Below are positions 1 through 7,378 of a stretch of DNA of 17,226 nucleotides, piece after piece (position 1 is the first letter of the stretch; each line of letters begins with the position of its first letter). The notes beneath the pieces were generated by a model. That model searched no databases. It was not told where the DNA came from and worked only from the letters and a program-made list of their open reading frames with translations. Location of the stretch: contig CAINXK010000537.1 of assembly GCA_903854805.1 (NCBI GenBank), positions 1 through 17,226 of the forward strand. Direction: 5' to 3'. The stretch comes from an uncultured Anaerolineae bacterium (GTDB taxonomy: Bacteria > Chloroflexota > Anaerolineae > Anaerolineales > Villigracilaceae). The position numbers and the translations under genes are program-made.

Positions 1-2
1 GC

Positions 3-494
3 CTGAATGACTACATTTCCAAACCAATCGATGTGAGTGAACTCAGCAAGGCTTTGCTGCGCTGGCTGTTGCCTGGCAGCCCAGCCCAGCCGGCGGGGGG
101 GCTGGCGCTGGTCAGCGAGGCCGGTAAAGGCCTGCAGGTTATACCAACCTCAGAGATCCTGGAACTGGATACCCAGGCTGCACTGCGGCGGCTTGGAAAT
201 AACCAGGAGTTATATGCGAACCTGTTGAAACTTGTGCGCGATAACCATTCTGAAGCTGCCAGAAATATCGGCGCGGCAATCCAGGCCCAGGATATTCCGT
301 TGGCCCACAGGCTGGCGCACACCCTCAAGGGTTTGGCTGGCACGATCGGCGCAAACGAACTGCGCGAAAAGGCTCTGCAGTTGGAAAAGGCACTCGCTGA
401 GCGGCAAGAACTGCGCTATCAGGGCTGCCTGGCAGATGTGGAAACTGCGCTGACAGCGGTGATGACGACTCTGAATAGCCTCATCGATAGTTAG
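3..494 (+). CDS. Receiver-HPt protein, 3' end (hybrid kinase or response regulator)
   Basis: The gene is cut by the left window edge; reading in this phase is open from base 3 to a TAG at 492-494. The first visible residues, NDYISKPID, are the end of a response-regulator receiver domain, with the invariant lysine of the KP motif. A Pro/Ala/Gly-rich linker follows. A C-terminal histidine phosphotransfer (HPt) domain then carries the motif LAHTLKG; its phospho-accepting His is codon 318-320, and the following IGANELREKALQLEKAL segment is typical of HPt helices. Such proteins pass phosphate from a sensor kinase through the receiver to the HPt histidine in a multistep cytoplasmic phosphorelay. 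The missing 5' part may include a kinase core, as in BarA/ArcB-like hybrids, or only receivers. The diguanylate cyclase 160 bases downstream on the same strand suggests, without proving, that this relay feeds c-di-GMP signalling. Confidence 0.88.
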   Translation: MNDYISKPIDVSELSKALLRWLLPGSPAQPAGGLALVSEAGKGLQVIPTSEILELDTQAALRRLGNNQELYANLLKLVRDNHSEAARNIGAAIQAQDIPLAHRLAHTLKGLAGTIGANELREKALQLEKALAERQELRYQGCLADVETALTAVMTTLNSLIDS

Positions 495-653
495 CGCTGT
501 AGAGTTGCTGATGGGTGTTTTTGCCCAACACTGGAACCCTGTGACGATATTTGGCTGTGATATTAATGCCTTAATGAAATTCCCGGGTTGGATAACCCCG
601 TCAGTTGAGCTGGCTTGCTGGGTGCCCAAATTTTGAAAAACGAAAACGGAAAA

Positions 654-2585
654 ATGGTGATGATTAGCTGGATGAAAAACTGGATCAGGCCGCCCGTTTT
701 TGAGGGAGAAGAAGAGAAGAGCTACCGGGCCAGCCTGCTTAACGCCATATTGGTGGCCGGTTTATTATTTACCTGGCTTGTTCTGATTGGTAACCTGCTG
801 GACCGGCAAACGCCAATCAGAAATTACGTGATTGATCTTGTGATTCTCGTGCTGGTCCTGCATTTTCGCAGGGAGTTGTTCAAGGGTCGGATTGGATATG
901 TAGGCATAGGGCAGCTGGTGGCCGAATATGCTGCGATCATCGCGATTATTGCCAGTGATGGCACGGTTCGCGCCCCGGCTACAGCAAGTTTTATTTTGTT
1001 GGTGATCGTGGCGGGTCTTCTGTTTGACACGCCTGGGGTTGTGGTCGCCACACTCGCAGCTTCGCTGGCGGTGGCGGGCCTGGTATGGGCCCAAAATGCA
1101 AATATTCTGCCCCGCCCGGATCTGACGGTCTCGGTCATGCACTGGTTTGTGTTTACAGTTACGTTTGGGCTGACCGGCGGTCTGGTTTTATTTGCGCAGC
1201 GATTATCGAGCCGAGCGCTGAAACGTTCCATGGTCGAGGCCCGCAAGCGTGAACGTATTGAAGCAGAACTACGCAAACTTGTCCGGGCTGTGGAGCAAAG
1301 CCCGGCTTCGGTTGTGATTACCGATCTGGATGGGAACATTGAATATGTCAATCCGAGTTTTACCAATGTGACCGGCTATAGTTTGGAAGATGCGCTTGGG
1401 CAGAATCCGCGGTTTTTGAAAACCAACCTGACCCCGCCTGAAAGGCACCGCCAACTGTGGGAGACGATCTCAGCCGGTGGCGAATGGCGCGGTGAGTTTG
1501 TTAATCGCAGAAAAGACGGCAGCCTATATTACGAATCCGCCATCATTTCGGTGATCACGGATCGGGATGGTGTGCCCACGCATTACCTGGCAGTCAAAGA
1601 AGATATCTCTGAGCGCAAACGCCATGAAGATGATTTGCGCGCCAGCGAGGCGCGTTATCGCTCCTTGTTTGAACAGACCCATGATGCGGTCTTTATCATG
1701 GGTCTGGATGGTAAATATCTGGCTGCCAATCAACGCGCAGCTGACATGCTCGGGTACAGCATAGATGAGGTCCTGGAGCTTTCGGTGGCTGAGACTTCGG
1801 CGGAACCGGTAAAAACCGAAAGCGTGTTTACACGGCTGCTGGCAGGTGAAGATATTCCCCTGTATGAAAGAAATTTTCGAAAAAAAGATGGCCAGGTGTT
1901 TCCCGCGGAAGTTAATCTGGAGCTTGTCAGGGCGAAAGATGGGAAAGCTTTGCATATCCAGAGCGTGATCCGTGATATCAGCCAGCGCAAGCAGGCGGAA
2001 GATACCCTCAAAGTTGCCAATCAAGAATTGAATTTACGGATTATCCAGGTGGAAAAGCTGCAGGCTGAATTGCGCGAACAGGCCTTGCGCGATGCGCTGA
2101 CCGGGTTGTATAACCGGCGCTATTTGAATGATGCGCTTGAGCGTGAGCTTAACCGCGTGCAGCGCGAAAACAGCGTCTTAAGTGTGATCGCAATGGATAC
2201 CGATTTTTTCAAGCATATCAATGATACCTATGGGCACCAGGTGGGCGACCGAGTCCTGGTGGAAATTGCCGGGATCATCAGGAAGGCTACGCGCGGTTCA
2301 GATTTTAGCTGTCGCTATGGCGGCGAAGAGTTTCTGCTGGTTCTGCCGGGGGCCACAAGCGCCTCGGCTAAAAAGCGTGCCGAAGAGATCAGACAAACTT
2401 GCGAAGAGCTTGTCATGTTAGAAAAAGGGCATGAAATGCGCCTGACCATTTCTTTTGGTGTGGCGACCTATCCCATGCACGGGCACACTTCGGATGAGAT
2501 ATTAATTAAAGCAGATAAAGCCCTCTACCAATCCAAGCGCTCCGGACGCAACCGGGTGACGATCTGGGAGCCGGGTCTGGGCTAG
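654..2585 (+). CDS. Membrane PAS-PAS-GGDEF diguanylate cyclase
   Basis: This predicted inner-membrane enzyme makes cyclic di-GMP from two GTP. The N-terminus has about six hydrophobic helices (roughly residues 30-170 from this start), then two PAS domains (about 213-322 and 329-446) each ending in a PAC-type DIS(E/Q)RK motif, a short coiled coil, and a GGDEF domain from DALTGLYNRR to the C-terminus. The active-site loop reads GGEEF (near residues 556-560), an accepted active variant. RGSD lies five residues before it, matching the RxxD inhibitory I-site, so product feedback inhibition is expected. The DTDFFKHINDTYGHQVGD stretch supplies metal- and substrate-binding residues. I prefer the ATG at 654; a TTG at 615 in the same frame would add 13 residues but has no ribosome-binding site, and neither start has a strong one. 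The six-helix region looks like a sensory domain that I cannot name. Confidence 0.93.
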   Translation: MVMISWMKNWIRPPVFEGEEEKSYRASLLNAILVAGLLFTWLVLIGNLLDRQTPIRNYVIDLVILVLVLHFRRELFKGRIGYVGIGQLVAEYAAIIAIIASDGTVRAPATASFILLVIVAGLLFDTPGVVVATLAASLAVAGLVWAQNANILPRPDLTVSVMHWFVFTVTFGLTGGLVLFAQRLSSRALKRSMVEARKRERIEAELRKLVRAVEQSPASVVITDLDGNIEYVNPSFTNVTGYSLEDALGQNPRFLKTNLTPPERHRQLWETISAGGEWRGEFVNRRKDGSLYYESAIISVITDRDGVPTHYLAVKEDISERKRHEDDLRASEARYRSLFEQTHDAVFIMGLDGKYLAANQRAADMLGYSIDEVLELSVAETSAEPVKTESVFTRLLAGEDIPLYERNFRKKDGQVFPAEVNLELVRAKDGKALHIQSVIRDISQRKQAEDTLKVANQELNLRIIQVEKLQAELREQALRDALTGLYNRRYLNDALERELNRVQRENSVLSVIAMDTDFFKHINDTYGHQVGDRVLVEIAGIIRKATRGSDFSCRYGGEEFLLVLPGATSASAKKRAEEIRQTCEELVMLEKGHEMRLTISFGVATYPMHGHTSDEILIKADKALYQSKRSGRNRVTIWEPGLG

Positions 2586-2747
2586 GTGACTGCAGCGAAA
2601 ATCTAAATATGCAGGCTTCGCAGCTGCTCTGTCTCGCAAAAAACCAGCTACTCTGCCAACTGGGAATTCCAGATTTTCAATGAAGCCCGTTTTTCCCACA
2701 CAGGTTGCTGGCTGGCCGGTTTACAGATTACTTACACCTGATGATTA

Positions 2748-2778
2748 TTACAAATCCATTGCGGAAATATTGTATAAT
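2748..2778 (+). promoter_or_regulatory. Promoter of the secreted repeat protein, possibly leaderless
   Basis: A perfect -10 box TATAAT lies at 2773-2778. A -35-like TTACAA is at 2748-2753, with a 19-base spacer that is longer than ideal. The expected transcription start, about seven bases after the -10, coincides with the GTG at 2785 that opens a good signal peptide. No Shine-Dalgarno sequence precedes that GTG. The transcript may therefore be leaderless. The -10 box itself is clear; the link to the start codon is inference. Confidence 0.55.
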
Positions 2779-2784
2779 AAAATT

Positions 2785-3744
2785 GTGGTCAAACTGAGCA
2801 GATTTTTCGGGGTTATTCTTGCTGTTTGCATTTTATTGGTATCTGGAACGTCGTCCCATGTGGAAGCACAGCGCATTGGACCATATTTTGCAGACACAGG
2901 GCACAGCGTTAGTGGAGAGTTCTGGAGCTATTACCAGAGCATCCCAAATGCTGCTTTTGTGTTTGGATCGCCCATTACTGAACAGTTTAGCGATGCCCGC
3001 ACCGGACGATTGATCCAATATTTTCAACGCGTACGATTTGAGCTTTACCCTGAAAAACCCCCTGGCCAGCGTGTGGTACTTTCCACACTGGGTCCTTTGG
3101 TCTACGAGCATACCCCACCCAAGAGCGCCATCAATACTTATAACCCGATTGCCTGTAGAGTTTATAGCGAAACCGGGTTTTCGCTTTGTTATGCCTTCTT
3201 GGAATTTTTCGACCGCAACGGCGGCGAAGCCATTTTCGGCAAGCCTGTCTCCGCTTCGGTATTCTACAATGACCGGATCGTGCAGTATTTTGAACACGCT
3301 CGTTTTGACTGGTACCCTGAATACCCAGAAGGGCAGAAGGTGGTGCTGGCGCAGTTGGGACGTATCTATTTTGATATTGTGCCCGAAGATTCGAGCCGCT
3401 TAAGACCCGTGGATGGGAAAAATACCCAGGGGAACATTAAGTCAATCCAGGCGCGCGCTTTTACCTGGAAGGCGATTACCCGGTTAAACGACCAGCAGGT
3501 AGTCTATGTGGTTGTGCAGGACCAGACTCTGAGCCCGGTGATGAATGCAAGCGTGGTTGTGAAGGTCACCTGGGCAACGGGCGAGACTGAGAGCTTTTCG
3601 CAGAATACCAATGCAAATGGGGTCGCAATCTTGCCTTTTCAGGTGCAGGCGCAAGCGCATGGCAGCCTGGTTCAGATTGAGACCAATGTTTTGTTTCAGG
3701 GCTTAACCAGCCGGAATATAACTTCCTTCCGGATCTGGCAGTAG
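2785..3744 (+). CDS. Secreted protein with two tandem 'TGH-SGEF/QYF' modules and an Ig-like tail
   Basis: Function unknown; the protein is predicted to be exported. From the GTG at 2785 it starts with a basic residue, a hydrophobic core (FFGVILAVCILLVSG) and a likely cleavage site at VEA|QRIG. Two homologous modules of about 75-80 residues follow. Module 1 has YFADTGHSVSGEF, FGSPITEQF, LIQYFQRVRFELYPE and VVLSTLGPLVYE. Module 2 has VYSETGFSLCYAF, FGKPVSASV, IVQYFEHARFDWYPE and VVLAQLGRIYFD. Module 2 has two Cys that could form a disulfide. The last ~100 residues look like an Ig-like beta domain (VVYVVVQDQTLSPVMNASVV). Modules of this kind recur in exported Chloroflexi proteins, sometimes beside peptidase or glycosidase domains; here nothing catalytic is visible. 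An in-frame ATG at 2680 would add 35 residues ahead of the signal peptide and would span the TATAAT box, so I favour 2785. Confidence 0.8.
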   Translation: MVKLSRFFGVILAVCILLVSGTSSHVEAQRIGPYFADTGHSVSGEFWSYYQSIPNAAFVFGSPITEQFSDARTGRLIQYFQRVRFELYPEKPPGQRVVLSTLGPLVYEHTPPKSAINTYNPIACRVYSETGFSLCYAFLEFFDRNGGEAIFGKPVSASVFYNDRIVQYFEHARFDWYPEYPEGQKVVLAQLGRIYFDIVPEDSSRLRPVDGKNTQGNIKSIQARAFTWKAITRLNDQQVVYVVVQDQTLSPVMNASVVVKVTWATGETESFSQNTNANGVAILPFQVQAQAHGSLVQIETNVLFQGLTSRNITSFRIWQ

Positions 3745-3767
3745 GGCGCAGAAGCCAGGGGGCTGAT

Positions 3768-4256
3768 CTAGGTTTTTAGCAGGTGTATGGAATGGCCGCT
3801 GATTTCAAAAAAACGCTGCAGGGTTTTGCGTGAGAGCAGCAGTGTGGCAGTATTGACCAGAGGGTGGCTTTGAAATAGTTCTTCTTCCCAAATTTCAGCA
3901 TCCAACCAGAGTTCCACCTGGTGTTCGTTGTCGTTGACCAGCCCCAGCATGGTGACCGAGCCGCGTGTGACGCCCAGCAGGCGCGCCAGGTTTTCTTCGG
4001 ATGCAAAGCGCAGCCTGGGAACCCCGATTTGTTCGCCCAGACTGAGCAGGTCCATGGTTTTTTCGCAGGCGGTTACCACCAGAAAGAAGCGCCGGCCTTT
4101 TTTATCGCACAGAAACAGGTTTTTGGTGCTGACGGCCGGTTGTTGCGAGCGGTGCAGCTCGGCTTCGGCGCAGGTGAATACGGCGGGGTGCTCAAAGCGC
4201 TGGTAGGCTATGGCGTGTGTATCCAGAAATTCCAACAATTCATTTTCGGTCAGCAT
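3768..4256 (-). CDS. ProX/YbaK-type aminoacyl-tRNA deacylase (PrdX / ProXp-ala-like)
   Basis: This 162-residue protein is a single YbaK/ProRS-editing domain of the size usual for the free-standing family. Members hydrolyse mischarged tRNA in trans, typically Ala-tRNA(Pro), in the cytoplasm. Family signatures visible are the N-terminal HPAVFTCAEA, the strand TKNLFLCDKKGRRFFLVV, the lysine in CEKTMDL, FASEENLARLLGVTRGSVTMLGL, the NDNEHQVELWLD strand, and the C-terminal HPLVNTATLLLS. The ATG at 4254-4256 is preceded by a weak GGAAAA site. The gene converges on the upstream plus-strand gene, with only 23 bases between the two stops and no clear terminator there. It has no prolyl-tRNA synthetase next to it. 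The exact substrate (Ala-tRNA(Pro) or another mischarged tRNA) cannot be decided from sequence alone. Confidence 0.9.
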   Translation of the reverse strand: MLTENELLEFLDTHAIAYQRFEHPAVFTCAEAELHRSQQPAVSTKNLFLCDKKGRRFFLVVTACEKTMDLLSLGEQIGVPRLRFASEENLARLLGVTRGSVTMLGLVNDNEHQVELWLDAEIWEEELFQSHPLVNTATLLLSRKTLQRFFEISGHSIHLLKT

Positions 4257-4454
4257 GTTTTTTCCAATGGCTGCGGGGGCAGTTCTGAACGATCACCCGC
4301 GTAAGTGGTTGGCTGGAACGCGGATTTTTGCAAAATTCCACAAAAAGGCTCTTTTACCCTTTCCCGTTTTTTGGGGCAGGGGGCTGGGCTATTGCCTGAG
4401 CCTGGATACCCGTGAGTAATTTGACAATGTTGTATTGAACAAATGTTTTATTAA

Positions 4455-4715
4455 TTCACCGTATTTACCCACGAGCTCTTCGTTTTGGCACTTAACCATC
4501 CTGGTTCTGCTTGCGCAAATCTTGAACTGCTGTCCGCCATGATCGGCGGTCCGAAACAGATCGAGATCGCGGAAGCGATCGTCGCACACTTCAAGGGCGA
4601 CCTGCACCTACTCCTTCAAGCCTCGGTCTTGGAACTGGTCTCCATCATGGCGTTGGCGAAGCGACCGCCGCGTGCATCAAGTCTGCGCTGGCTTTATTAC
4701 GTCGCTTTCAGGTAC
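4455..4715 (+). pseudogene. radC: Remnant of a RadC-like gene (frameshifted, truncated)
   Basis: The frame read from 4455 gives ANLELLSAMIGGPKQIEIAE followed by AHFKGDLHLLLQASVLELVSI. This matches the N-terminal UPF0758/RadC region with its helix-hairpin-helix lead-in. Homology then jumps to the next frame at 4652: VGEATAACIKSALALLRR, the RadC 'GxGxATAAxIKAALxLxRR' motif. Restoring one G near 4649-4651 joins both halves into one continuous RadC-like sequence, so a single-base deletion is the simplest explanation. The match stops at about 4710. The whole C-terminal JAB/MPN metal-binding domain is missing, replaced by the 3' end of the opposing GGDEF gene. The start is uncertain, because an in-frame stop at 4452 precedes the visible homology and the usual first residues are absent. 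The fragment cannot encode a working protein. Confidence 0.75.
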
Positions 4716-6221
4716 TGGGGAGTGACTTGCCTTCGCCTTACGCACGGCTTTATTTGTGTACATGCGCTGGTCAGCAAGTGTAAACGCTTCGATCAAGTTG
4801 TTTTTCTCAGCAGTTGCCGTGCCGAGCGATAACTGCACGGGAGGCAGATCAGGATGTTCGGCATTGTGTTTTGCCAGCTGCTCATGAACGCGCACCAACA
4901 TCTGTTCCGCGCTTGCCGAATCTGTGGATGGCAGCAATACCGCAAACTCATCCCCGCCAATACGCGCCAGCACATCGGATTCGCGGAACACCGAGCGGAG
5001 TATGTTTGCGGTATGGCGTAAAAGATCATCGCCCATCGCATGTCCGAGGGTATCATTCGTGGTTTTCAAATAATCCACATCCGCGATGATGATGCTGGTT
5101 GGAAATTCGCGGCTGAGCGTCATCCGTGCCATTTCTGTTTCAAAAAAGGCTCGATTATAAATGCTGGTCAAGGCATCATGCGTGCTTTGATAGCGGAGTT
5201 GTTTTTCCGGCTGCTTGCGCTCGGTGGCATCCGTGACACTAAGGAATACGCCAGATACCTGCTCCCCATCCATGCGCACCGGCGCGTAGTGAAACTCGTA
5301 GTAAAGTTCATCGGCGTCCACTTTAAAACTTCTTTCGGCTTGTACCAATTCACCGTTCAGCGCGCACTGAAAATCACGGTCAAAATCTTCGCGGTCTCGC
5401 GGTAGGACCATTTCATATATTGAATCGCCCTGACGGATCTCTTTTCCAAAAGTTTTCACTGTCCGCTCATTTGCAACCTGGTTGAAAGATTGAACCTTAC
5501 GATCAAGATCAATTAGCATGAAGGACTGGACGCTATTCGCAAAAATAGCCCTGAGATTTGCCTCGGATTTTTGCAGTTGCTCTTCTGCGTGCTTGCGCTC
5601 GGTGATGTCGCGGTGAAATGCCTGAATGATTTGTTCGCTACCGACAGAAATCACCCTCGTTGACACTGCCAGTGAAAAAACATGACCGTCTTTGTGGTAA
5701 TGTTCCGTCTCAAACTCAATGGCTTCCCCTGCCATGATGCGCCGCATTCTTTCGGGTATTGCTAGTGCATTTTCAGGAGTATCCAGGTCTTGTAAATTCA
5801 TGCCCTGCATTTCTTCCACGCTGTAGCCATGCATTCTGGCGAATGACTCGTTGACCGCTAAAACTTTACCGTCGGCGGATAGATAGAAGATACCGTCACT
5901 GGCTTGTTGGAACAGGCTGGGATAACGCTCTTCGCTCGCGAGCAAAGATTCTTCGGCTTGTTTGTTATCCTGGAGCGCTTTTTCAATACGCTTGATATAG
6001 ACTGCTATTACCGCCATCAATATTCCGACAGCGAACGCGGATGACGCGCCGACGACAATGTGTTCTGAATCGAAGTATTCAATTTCAGGATGTAAAATTG
6101 CATCAATGATAGCCCCCAGGTTTGCCATAAAGAGCAGGATGATGAATGCAATCATACCCCGGACAATCACCCTGGTTCGTTGCGCGGCGAATCCTATACA
6201 AAATCCATTTTTATCCTTCAT
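4677..6221 (-). CDS. Membrane PAS-PAS-GGDEF diguanylate cyclase (second copy)
   Basis: A 514-residue predicted membrane enzyme forming c-di-GMP. Two hydrophobic helices (about residues 18-42 and 57-77) frame a short extracytoplasmic loop. PAS domains follow at about 95-212 (ending DITERKHAEEQL) and 222-338 (ending DATERKQPEKQL), then a GGDEF domain to about residue 500. GGDEF itself occupies residues 422-426, with RESD five residues before it as an I-site; DVDYLKTTNDTLGHAMGDD supplies metal and base contacts. The ATG at 6219-6221 has an AGAAGG ribosome-binding site about 11 bases upstream. The start overlaps the 3' end of a transposase fragment by 11 bases. The last eight codons and the stop (DVIKPAQT*) are antisense to the radC remnant, so the original C-terminus was probably slightly different. 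The GGDEF core is intact, and I expect an active enzyme. Confidence 0.9.
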   Translation of the reverse strand: MKDKNGFCIGFAAQRTRVIVRGMIAFIILLFMANLGAIIDAILHPEIEYFDSEHIVVGASSAFAVGILMAVIAVYIKRIEKALQDNKQAEESLLASEERYPSLFQQASDGIFYLSADGKVLAVNESFARMHGYSVEEMQGMNLQDLDTPENALAIPERMRRIMAGEAIEFETEHYHKDGHVFSLAVSTRVISVGSEQIIQAFHRDITERKHAEEQLQKSEANLRAIFANSVQSFMLIDLDRKVQSFNQVANERTVKTFGKEIRQGDSIYEMVLPRDREDFDRDFQCALNGELVQAERSFKVDADELYYEFHYAPVRMDGEQVSGVFLSVTDATERKQPEKQLRYQSTHDALTSIYNRAFFETEMARMTLSREFPTSIIIADVDYLKTTNDTLGHAMGDDLLRHTANILRSVFRESDVLARIGGDEFAVLLPSTDSASAEQMLVRVHEQLAKHNAEHPDLPPVQLSLGTATAEKNNLIEAFTLADQRMYTNKAVRKAKASHSPVPESDVIKPAQT

Positions 6222-6546
6222 TTTGCGTATATCCTTCTTGATGAATAGCTAGGCGCAACCGGTTGTCACTCCATTCTGATGCTCGAACATTCTGACCAGT
6301 ACTAACTTCAAAGAGATGGGGCCGTTTTTCGACCCACGGCTCTACTTGGTTTACCCGGTGATCGCCTTCTGACAATATGTGGTCCAACCAAACCATTGTT
6401 GTCCAACCAAAACTTGTTTCTTGCCAGTTGCCATGTGACAAGAATTGCTGGTCCAGCAGTTCCGGAATCCCAATTTTCTTGCCTTGTGCTAGCAAAACGG
6501 GTATGTCGTCCAATTGCTCTGTGGTTACCTGTAGATTACCTGCCAT
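6211..6546 (-). pseudogene. N-terminal fragment of an IS1634-family (DUF4277) transposase
   Basis: About 100 residues match the N-terminal domain of IS1634-type transposases as I know them: LQVTTEQLDDIPVLLAQGKK, GIPELLDQQFLSHGNWQ, TTMVWLDHILSEGDHRVNQV, EPWVEKR, and ASEWSDNRLRLA. Full-length members are several hundred residues long and carry a DDE catalytic core. Here the homology ends at about base 6245 and the frame stops at 6211, so the whole catalytic core is gone. The final residues (HQEGYTQNEG) come from the leader and start of the neighbouring GGDEF gene. The ATG at 6546 looks like the original transposase start. I could not find convincing terminal inverted repeats in the roughly 80 bases between it and the next gene. 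The fragment should be inactive in transposition. Confidence 0.8.
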
Positions 6547-6623
6547 GCAGATGGCTTATCGCATTTTTCAAAACACGTCAAAATTTGACCGAACCATGAG
6601 TATATATGCACAACCAGACTCAA

Positions 6624-7325
6624 TCAGGCTAGATCGAAGACTGGTCCGTCTTTGCAGGCCAGCCTGGGAAGGGCCGAAGGTCGCAGGCTGACAGCGCAAG
6701 CGCCACAATCTGCCAGGCCGCCGCAAGGCACCGGGGTCTCGATCAGTAGTTGGATGATGCCGCGGGCTGGGATGGGTTTTTTATTCGCATAGGCGCCATT
6801 TTGTTCTGGCGTGACCAGGTTCAGCAAGGCGGGCAGTTGTGGCCGGCGCAGATCGATGGCCAGATAAGCAGCCCAGGGCGCGGTTTCGGAGAGCGCAGCG
6901 AGTGGTTGAATTTCCAGGGCCAGCGGCAAGCCAGCCGGCGGCTGATCTGCCAGCAGCACCACACCTGCTTTTTGAGCCAGGGCAGGTTCGAGCAGCGCTA
7001 ATACACGCGCGCCGTTTCCGCCGAAGGCCACCAGCGCCACCTGGCGAGCCGAGGCTGGCAGGCTGAAGCCGTGCCCGAGTGGGCCGCGCAGATTGAGCCG
7101 GGCGCCCGGCAGCCAATGCACCGGCAGGGCTGGGGCCGCAAAGAAACCACCTGGGCAGATCCCGGCCGAATAGACCGCTTGCGCCAGGGCAGCCTGCTGA
7201 TCAGAGTCGCAGGTTGCCAGCAGGTACTGCCCCGGCGCGGGGATCAATGCCGGCGGGCAGGAGATACGCGCCGCGCGGCGCCCATCCAGGTAAACTTCTT
7301 CTATACAACCTTTTGCTGTGTGCAT
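6624..7325 (-). CDS. PyrK-like flavin/[2Fe-2S] electron-transfer protein
   Basis: The protein resembles the electron-transfer subunit of class 1B dihydroorotate dehydrogenase, which carries electrons from NADH through FAD and a [2Fe-2S] cluster. Visible support: PGQYLLATC near the N-terminus (FAD-domain strand), LNLRGPLGHGF (the GPLG.GF motif of PyrK), FGGNGARVLALLEPAL (in place of the usual GGIG NAD-binding turn), and a C-terminal cluster motif PVPCGGLADCGACAV ending ACKDGPVFDLA. The four Cys fit the PyrK pattern, but the first spacing is CX5C rather than the CX4C I expect. No pyrD lies beside it, so the partner enzyme is unknown and it may serve another oxidoreductase. I chose the ATG at 7323-7325; a GTG at 7344-7346 would add seven residues. 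Neither has a Shine-Dalgarno site. The 5' end abuts the divergent SPFH promoter. Confidence 0.75.
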   Translation of the reverse strand: MHTAKGCIEEVYLDGRRAARISCPPALIPAPGQYLLATCDSDQQAALAQAVYSAGICPGGFFAAPALPVHWLPGARLNLRGPLGHGFSLPASARQVALVAFGGNGARVLALLEPALAQKAGVVLLADQPPAGLPLALEIQPLAALSETAPWAAYLAIDLRRPQLPALLNLVTPEQNGAYANKKPIPARGIIQLLIETPVPCGGLADCGACAVSLRPSALPRLACKDGPVFDLA

Positions 7326-7348
7326 ACGTAAAGTTAATGCTAACACGT

Positions 7349-7372
7349 TATAATCAAAGCAGAAAGAAGGAG
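7349..7372 (+). promoter_or_regulatory. -10 box and ribosome-binding site of the SPFH gene
   Basis: A perfect TATAAT sits at 7349-7354. An AAGGAG ribosome-binding site follows at 7367-7372, six bases before the ATG at 7379. No good -35 hexamer is visible at 16-18 bases upstream. The -10 box lies within about 25 bases of the divergent PyrK-like start, so the two genes share one compact control region. Confidence 0.6.
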
Positions 7373-7378
7373 AATCCT

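Noticed and set aside
4421..4454. Consensus -35 TTGACA at 4421-4426 as a promoter for the radC remnant
   Set aside because: No acceptable -10 box lies 16-18 bases downstream; the nearest candidate, TATTAA, is 22 bases away.
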